Source: Reticulitermes speratus
Lineage: Eukaryota; Arthropoda; Insecta; Blattodea; Rhinotermitidae
Length of the DNA stretch: 64,000 bases
Direction: 5' to 3'
NCBI GenBank assembly: GCA_021186555.1
Contig: JAJKFL010000014.1
Span: 30,210,033-30,274,032, forward strand
Under the pieces are notes generated by a model. The model ran no database searches. It was not told the DNA's origin and saw only the letters and a list, made by a program, of their open reading frames with translations. Position 1 is the first letter of the stretch, and each line of letters starts with the position of its first letter. Below, one piece after another: positions 57,706-64,000 of this stretch. Made by a program: the position numbers and the translations under genes.

Positions 57706-57764
57706 ATTCAATATAGTCTTCTCGGGCGCACAGCGGCTGTGCGCCCGAGAAGACTATATTGAAT
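57706..57764. repeat. Perfect palindrome, 28-bp arms, 3-nt spacer
   Basis: 57706-57733 (attcaatatagtcttctcgg...) is the exact reverse complement of 57737-57764, separated by CGG. The direct repeat AATACCTTTTCTA flanks it at 57665 and 57762. It is GC-rich at the centre, unlike the flanks, and lies in the 923-bp intron (57512-58434) of the HECT gene. Confidence 0.96.
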
Positions 57765-57900
57765 ACCTTTTCTAGATTACAAACATGTGGTATGTGACAC
57801 CATACACTTTAGCAGAGTCAATCAAATTTTAGGGGAACCTGCTGCTTCCATCTTCAGGATACTAAGCTACAAAATTACATGGTGTAACAACCCAAAAGAT
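57765..57900 (-). repeat. Second-family dispersed repeat
   Basis: The minus strand reads CCTGAAGATGGAAGCAGCAG and a GGAA/TTCC hairpin, then a mutated GAAA. It parallels the copies at 29467 and 43200. Confidence 0.45.
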
Positions 57901-58134
57901 TATAATCTTGTTACTCACTGCCATGAAATTTTCAAATTTCACATGTTTTATGCATGTACACTTACATTATAAACATAAAAGAATTTGATGTGAGGTTAAC
58001 ATAATGCCAAGGGCTGTATTGTTTCACAGAGTGTAAAATACTCTGAACTCATATTAACTGCACTGGTTGGCTGGAAAGAGGAAGCCACTCGACATAATTT
58101 CTTTGAAATTAGCCAATTCAATTACAGTAAAACC

Positions 58135-58299
58135 CCCAATTTAATGAATTGCTGGGGGATTAGAATATATTTCACTAAATTGAGGTTTTCATTAAATGGA
58201 GGTTTATTGTTTATATGAAGCTATTGTCAGGACCTGAAAAAATCATCACTAAATCTGGAATTTCACTACATGCGGGAACATTAAATCAGGGTTTTACTG
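58135..58299. mobile_element. Pogo/Tigger-like MITE
   Basis: 165 bp, flanked by TA (58133-58134, 58300-58301). Terminal repeats CAGTAAAACCCCCAATTTAA and, at the other end, ATTAAATCAGGGTTTTACTG. Internal ATTAAAT/CTAAAT repeats. It lies in the HECT gene intron, 135 bp from the next exon. Confidence 0.85.
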
Positions 58300-58434
58300 T
58301 ATAAATATTTAATTTCTTCTATGTACAACAGACAAGAAACATGTTTCCAGTTCCATGAATGAACTAAAAATTAATGTCATCAGCAATATATGTGTTTTTC
58401 ATCCCCACCAGAACAGATGCTTCACAAAACTTAC

Positions 58435-58583
58435 CAACAACAACAGCCATCAACTCATGAGAGTGGAACAACTCAAGGACACGCCCACCACACACTTTGT
58501 GGAAACCAGAGCTGAATGCATTGAAATGTGTCTCAACTGACTTATTCAATACCAGATTCACATAAAGTTCAACAAATTCCTTC
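58435..58583 (-). CDS. HERC4: HERC4-like HECT E3 ligase exon (N-lobe)
   Basis: Acceptor TTGTGACCACAG, donor GTTGTTG|GTAAGT. One base completes a Lys codon, 49 codons follow, then one base of a Gly codon: KEFVELYVNLVLNKSVET, FNAFSSGFHKVCGG, VLELFHSHELMAVVV. The block EFV-YV..K-VE..F-AF-GF-KV...L-LF-P/HEL is the N-lobe segment that shapes the E2-binding region in HECT domains. Phases agree with both neighbours, and there is no stop or frameshift. The intron on the 5' side is 5,171 bp. Confidence 0.94.
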
Positions 58584-59949
58584 CTGTGGTCACAACATAA
58601 AGAACAAATGTAAGAAAAGTGACATATGATGGTTTACAAACAGACATTACAGCCACAAATATCTCTAACATAAATCCATACCAATGTTATAGCTGCAATT
58701 CAGCAGGATACAGATAAAGTTATACAAGTGGAATAACGTTATTGGTCAGTCAATTCTCACCATTATTTCTACATTTCTTCAAAGAATATTCAAAGCACTT
58801 GATTACTTATACAATATTATTAATAAAATCTGATAATTTTCATAGGACCCATTAAAGTTTGTAATCAATCAATCTGTTACACTCAAAATCAGTATGATAA
58901 CAGGAATTGAACAAATCTACCCATGTAACATTAGTGTCCAGTGGACCCCCTAAGAACAAAAGTGTTTTTACATGGAAGTTGAAGGAAAATAAAATAATAA
59001 TAATTTCCCCTCAAAAACATATTTATTAGGAACTCAATCATATATTTATTATTTGTCTAATTGAACAAGAAAGCATATTTTAAAAGGGATTCCTAAAAGT
59101 CAGCATCGTTCAAATTTAAGCATATGCATTCACAAATTGGACCACAGAACAAAACTGTACTTTATGGTGCCCAAATTATAGCGTACATATCAACTAAATC
59201 CCCATTCCGATACACAACCAGTGCTCTCTCCATCACTTTTCTTATCCCTTCCTGTGTTTTCCCAGTTCTATATCCTAGGTACCACAGAAATTGAGGATGA
59301 GGAAAACGATACCTAAATTTACCTTGTATATTCATGTGTTTACCTGATAAATAAACCCCACAGCTTTGAAAATTTATAACGAAGGGTTTCTCCTCATTTT
59401 CCTAAAATGGACCACATGAAGTAGGTGGTCCAATATAGAAAACTGCTGCTGGTCCAATTTATAGCAACACACCATTTTTCTTCTCACCAAAGACTTTCAG
59501 AGACTAGATGGCACAATGTAAAATATTAAGGCTTTAATTTTACCCCAAGGAAGCTGTGTCTGCATATTTGTACATGGAACTTCCTCAGTTGAACAGTACT
59601 CCTTTCACAAAAGCACATGTAGAAGTGAAAAATAAGATGAGGCATATATAAAGCATAAGAAAGCATGCCACGAGTAACACATCCTGATCACTGCTAAACT
59701 TCCTCCATTAATCATAACAAACAAAAGCTCCAACATTTTTCCACCAAAGTGACAACTATTGCTACCTGTAAATTTCTAAGGCAATGGTTAAATTTAGGAA
59801 GTGGTCCGATTTATGTGGTCTTCCCCTACAGTGTAACTGAACTCACTACCTTCTGCCAGCCATACAAGATTAAATACTTTATTCCTAAGATGGTAGAAGC
59901 CACGGTACTGTCTTCTGGAACTACTGATATCACGTGATTGATGCACATG
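58584..59949 (-). other. HECT gene intron, left part: nothing recognised
   Basis: AT-rich intronic DNA with no assigned repeat. Confidence 0.45.
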
Positions 59950-60015
59950 TCCACACATGCACACTCAAATGCGTGCACGTGCATGCACGCACGCACGTGT
60001 GCACACACACACACA
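59950..60015. repeat. Degenerate (CA)n/(GCAC)n tract
   Basis: ACACATGCACACTCAAATGC followed by GTGCATGCACGCACGCACGT and GCACACACACACACA. A related purer CA/TG tract lies at 60420-60470. Confidence 0.85.
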
Positions 60016-60304
60016 TGGGAGCAAGGATAGCATAGTCAGCACAGTGACTCGGCTATGGGCTTGATGATATGGGGTTCGAATCCCTGCAGGGGCAAAAGAC
60101 TTTCATCTTCTCCAAAATGTCCAGACCATCTCTGGCACCCTCTCAGTATCTTAGTCAATAGATACCAGAGGCTCTCTGCCTGGGGTAAAGCGGCCGGGTC
60201 GTGAAGCAGACAACTTACCTCCATCTAGCGGCTGAGATTAAAAATAAGTGGAGTCACATCTCCACCCCTCATAAGCCTGCATGGTGTGAACAGGGACAAC
60301 TTTA
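60016..60304 (+). mobile_element. tRNA-derived SINE, near full length
   Basis: The head GGAGCAAGGATAGCATAGTC leads to GTGACTCGGCTATGGGCTTG and B-box GGTTCGAATCCC (60073-60084). The body has GGCACCCTCTCAGTATCTTA, AGATACCAGAGGCTCTCTGC, GGGTAAAGCGGC, CTTACCTCCATCTAGCGGC and ends GTGAACAGGGACAACTTTAA. Many body-only fragments in this window derive from this family. No clear target duplication. Confidence 0.78.
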
Positions 60305-60784
60305 ACTCATACATAGGCAATAAGAATGATCTCACAACATTATAACTAAACTGTATGATCATAAGAGTGTTTAACATTATATACTGCATTGGCAAAAACC
60401 ATGTACAATGTACACATGTCAATGTGAGTGCACATGTGCCCAAACACACATGCACACACAAATATACACATACCCTTCCATCTGCCTGAATTATCCAAAA
60501 TGTGGTGCATCGTTCTTATCCAGACAGTGACAAGGTCCACAGACAAAATTCTGATGAAGATAGTAGACCATTATTACAAACTGTATGAACTAAGAAGGGG
60601 AGGCAGTCAACTGAAACCTCCGATTCAGTTCTGGTTTTGCTGTGTGACAGGGGGCCCTACTCTGACTTCTTGGCCAAAATATTAGATGTCAACACATCAC
60701 AGCCATTTAGCAATATGCAATTACACTTTTCACATTATATGCATGTGATTTAAATAATCCATAAGCATATACCTCACGGCATTA

Positions 60785-60862
60785 ACTGTGGTAGCACAGA
60801 CATTGAGAGCTTGCCTACAGAGCAGGAGATCATGAACTGATTCCAGTGGAGGTCATATAATA
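60785..60862 (+). mobile_element. SINE head fragment
   Basis: ACTGTGGTAGCACAGACATT, GAGAGCTTGCCTACAGAGCA, then GGAGATCATGAACTGATTCC. Same tRNA-like head as at 63355 in the opposite orientation. Confidence 0.45.
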
Positions 60863-60907
60863 ACTTTCATAGTTTCACATTATATCCACCATGCACTTTG
60901 ATAATAA

Positions 60908-61022
60908 TTCACAATTTCAAAAAACCAACAAATGCACTATATTATCAAGCTGAAACATATGTAGGGGATACCTAACAATACTTCATAATATAGTGCATTT
61001 GTTGGCTTTTTGAAATTGTGAA
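60908..61022. repeat. Inverted repeat, 38-bp arms, built from a Penelope-type tail
   Basis: 60908-60945 pairs with 60985-61022 with one mismatch. The loop contains GCTGAAACATATGTAGGGG, the 3' half of a hammerhead-like motif, and the right arm is the TAGTGCATTTGTTGG tail. So the left arm is an inverted copy of the element's own tail, as at 29987. Confidence 0.85.
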
Positions 61023-63159
61023 CTTTCATAGTGTTTTCATTAAACACAGAGATCTATTATGTCTGTGTGCATATGATTTTTGGAAAAATGCACTCCGGTA
61101 AGGGTCACCTGGAGTACAGGTTATGATACAGTATCAGTCATCTACTGGTCTTGAGAGAGTGTACATTTAAACATTCTTGTGGTATGGAAGGTTAAGCCTT
61201 CAATTTCAAAACACAAAGTATCATCTGCGAATGTGATGATGACAATCCAGCCTGTCAGGAAGGAAAACAGGATACAACAGGTGCAGCACATTACTGCTTG
61301 TATTTATTGGAACAGTACAAATTCATAACAGTTCACATGAGCAGTAACATTTCATCATGCTTACAGATCATGGAGTGTGATCTTAAAAAGTCATTCTCAA
61401 CACGATTCAGAGCTTTAATTTTGGCATTGAAGAGGAAATTCTAACAGCGGAAGAGTGGCAGTATCTGTAAGGTAACAATAATCCAAAGGACCTTGTTGAA
61501 AGTGAAAATGAAGACAAAGGGCTCTCACCTCATCGAATGAATCATGTGGAAAGCCATCAATGAAAGAACCTCATGCCAGTGACCTTGTACCATTTGAGAT
61601 GTTAAAGTAAAAGCAATAACATTGGCCAACTACATCTCATGTGGTCACTTAACCCAATAAGCAGTAAAACAACACAACTACTTACAAGCAAACTGCAGTT
61701 GTGGAGGCAGAAAAAACAGGTGGAAAGGGTCAACGTGATGGAGATAAGTACAATGTGATAAATTATTGTACACAAAATTGGTTCACAGATGGCAACAGCA
61801 AACAAGAAGCACATTACTCTTCAGACAATACAAAAATGGGGGATGGCAGCACCAATCCATATTTCCAGTGTTCCTTTTCAAGCCATCTTCAGGATGGTTA
61901 AAGGGCTTCAAGAAGAAATACAAAATCAGACATATGTGACAAAATATGTTAGCAATAAGGGCAATGCAACTTTTGTAGAAAGAGTCAGAGTTGCTGAACT
62001 CTTTCAAAAAAACAGTTACAGTAATTCCAACTTACAATCCAAACTATGTGATAAATACAGATCATACAGTATCTGAATATCATATAAACATCAGGTGAAC
62101 ATTATCCCATAAAGGGCAGAAAACAGCATTAGTTCTAACATGAGACATCAACAAAATTACACATTCTTACACTGTTCAATATGCTATCACAGCATCAGGT
62201 AAACTACTGCCTACAGTGTTTATCTCTCTGCAAGAAACAAGTGGTGCACTGGGTCCTAACTTTTGTGAAGAGATCAAAACATTACCACAAAAATGTTAAA
62301 ATGCTTGTGTAACTGCAACAAAATCAGGCAAGCTAAAAAAGAGACACATGAACAGTGTCTGAACAATGTGATATATCTGTACGTGCAGTTAATTCTTCAT
62401 TCCTGGCAAGGACACACAAATACAGTGCTTTACAAGATAAATTGTTCAATGAAAATTATGAACCCTTCTGCACACTAAAAATAATACCACCAAATGTACT
62501 ACTACGTGAGCCTGGTGATATGTATTTTTACAGACATTAAAAATTATACTGAAGTTTCAGAATTGCCCAATTCTTACAGCAGCTATCATGAACAGTCCAG
62601 TAGTGAAGAGTGTATAAGAATACACACACACACATGCTCAACCAATTACAAGCACCTATTTACAGTAACAGGATGAAGTATGCATTGTATGCTGCCAAAC
62701 TAATATCACGTGAAGTCTTCAGCAATGCTAACCAAGCTGCATTCCAGGATTAAGGAAGAACTAAAATATGCAGGTGCTGAGAGCAAGCACACATCTGATG
62801 TTCTTGGTGACACAAATGTTTGTGTTTGCACTGCATTTATGATGAGTACCACCCTGACTCCTGCAAGCCTGTCACACTAGTCTCATGTGTTATATAGTTC
62901 AGTAATTGCCTCTAACAATAAGACTGTTCACACAACAGTGCAACTGTGTCCAACATTTTGGTATGCACTGGTTAATATAATGCACGTTGCTAACAACTGC
63001 AGCTAAAATTATTCACACAACAGTGGGACAGTGTTCAAAATCAGAGTACTGGTTACTGTTGTGTGTTGATGATTCTATGTACTGCTGAACAGTATTTTTC
63101 TGTACACATCATACGTGGAACTTGGTTCTGCTAGATTGTGAGATTGTTAAACAAAATTA
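61023..63159 (-). other. HECT gene intron, right part: unassigned
   Basis: Short open frames (for example around 61700-62070) look chance. A reading MKYALYAAKLISREVFSNAN at 62674-62733 vaguely recalls transposase C-termini but is too short to claim. Confidence 0.35.
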
Positions 63160-63345
63160 TGGCATGATTTCCCCAGGATCACAGTTCCAAGCAGACAGGC
63201 ATCTGTCAGCTTATGAATGAAGACAGGTCTACTGGGTCACTTCTGGACAAGAAAGCTGCTTTAAAAATGCTATCAGACATGTACGATAGTACTGACAAAA
63301 TTCTGTACAGTTTCCAATGCCATGTTAAACAAGGTGATTAAGAAA
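63160..63345 (+). pseudogene. Relic of a transposase helix-turn-helix
   Basis: The plus strand reads HDFPRITVPSRQASVSL and, after a frameshift, LMNEDRSTGSLLDKKAA, KMLSDMYDS. The order FP..VPSR..I..L.N..R.TGSLLDKK is that of the DNA-binding part of mariner-like transposases common in arthropods. At least one frameshift; no catalytic domain remains. Confidence 0.4.
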
Positions 63346-63354
63346 AAACATTTA

Positions 63355-63432
63355 ACCACCACAGGAATCAATCCCTGATTTCCTGCTCCATAGGCAAGCT
63401 CTCTACAGCTGTGCCACCACAGTTAATGTGGC
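63355..63432 (-). mobile_element. SINE head fragment, reverse orientation
   Basis: The minus strand reads CTGTGGTGGCACAGCTGTAG, AGAGCTTGCCTATGGAGCAG and B-box-like GGATTGATTCCTG, a tRNA-like head. Confidence 0.5.
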
Positions 63433-63754
63433 AAAGAACCTGCTTATGTGCCACTTAAACCACATGTGAATGAGGTGTAAAGTATAACTGTGCCTTACAA
63501 AGAAACTGTGAAGTGTCGACACCTAATATTTTGGCCATGAAGTCCAATGCCAGACAGCACAACCAGAACCTAATTAGCAGGTTTCGGTTGACCACCCTTG
63601 TAAATGCATGTAGTTTCAGGGAACAACCCAGAAGAACACCCCAGTAAGAACCTAAAATCTTGCCACTGCATGCCTGGAAGAGTGGTTCATACACAGAAAC
63701 AAATATTCCTCTCTGAACTCTTAACAAATCTCTCCCAGCTCTCATGTTACTTAC

Positions 63755-63904
63755 TTGTTCTCTTGTGTAACAGGTATATTTTCACCACCAGGTTTCAAAG
63801 GTTGTACTCTAACCTCACCAAACACTTCCCTCGTTACTTCAAAATTAAGGGCAAATACTTCCTCAAGATCTGCTTCATTATAGTCCAACACATCCTGCAG
63901 ACTT
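63755..63904 (-). CDS. HERC4: HERC4-like HECT E3 ligase exon (start of HECT N-lobe in window)
   Basis: Acceptor CTTATTGCAG, donor GAACAA|GTAAGT. One base completes the preceding codon, 49 codons follow, then two bases of a Lys codon: SLQDVLDYNEADLEEVFALN, FEVTREVFGEVRVQPLKPGG, ENIPVTQEN. HECT domains have this order: SL..LLD..E.D.E..F.L.F.V.....G...V.L...G..I.VT..N. Joined to the next exon it gives TQENKKEFVELYV without a gap, which confirms both splice sites. The rest of the HECT N-lobe and the N-terminal RCC1-like repeats should lie beyond 64000. No fault is visible in any of the four exons. Confidence 0.92.
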
Positions 63905-64000
63905 CTGCAATAAGAAATAAGACATATAAGAGTTCCCCATATTCATTTCCTTGATCCTTCCTGCCAATTCCAATAGACCTACAAGTATCATCTGGTCAGT

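Overview
The window reads as AT-rich insect nuclear DNA. Short exons are bounded by GT/AG introns of 0.9 to 24 kb, and nearly everything else is decayed transposable elements. The mix (tRNA-derived SINEs with anticodon-like heads, an RTE-type LINE ending in GTTAGTT-type repeats, Penelope-like elements, pogo-like MITEs, one young mariner) and the remembered look of the LINE proteins suggest a cockroach or termite (Blattodea). That placement is an inference.

Two host genes are supported, transcribed toward each other. On the minus strand, four exons (63904-63755, 58583-58435, 57511-57321, 54052-53900) join in perfect phase into the last ~211 residues of a HECT-type E3 ubiquitin ligase most like HERC4, including the catalytic Thr-Cys-Phe-Asn and the stop codon; the 5' part lies beyond the right edge. 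On the plus strand, three phase-compatible exons (16991-17082, 41398-41474, 44317-44795) give the C-terminal part of a Pro/Gln-rich protein, tentatively ZASP/ALP-Enigma-like, with one apparent 1-base frameshift in its last exon and a possible alternative terminal exon at 42965. A single candidate signal-peptide exon lies on the minus strand at 26973-26922. The two main genes end tail to tail about 9.1 kb apart, with a decayed LINE and the mariner between them.

Region by region: 1-7 kb holds a LINE 3' end, a SINE with perfect target duplication, and a Penelope-like element (minus) split by a 5'-truncated RTE LINE. 7-17 kb holds degraded LINE/SINE pieces and MITEs. 20.5-21.9 kb is an element with ~380-bp inverted arms. 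24.2-25.4 kb is a 44-bp minisatellite. 29.8-30.5 kb is a pair of inverted Penelope-like ends. 33-43 kb holds more SINEs, a pogo-like MITE and microsatellites. 49-53.3 kb holds a LINE relic and the mariner. 54-64 kb is the HECT gene with intronic MITEs, SINEs and perfect hairpins.

The most unusual signal is a dispersed set of CTGANGA - hairpin - GAAAC..GUA motifs resembling type I hammerhead ribozymes. They sit at the ends of Penelope-like elements, and all share one extra unpaired U before stem II. A second set of repeats carries the same architecture followed by GGTAACTATTTACC. A further oddity is a series of long perfect hairpins whose arms are unrelated to one another.
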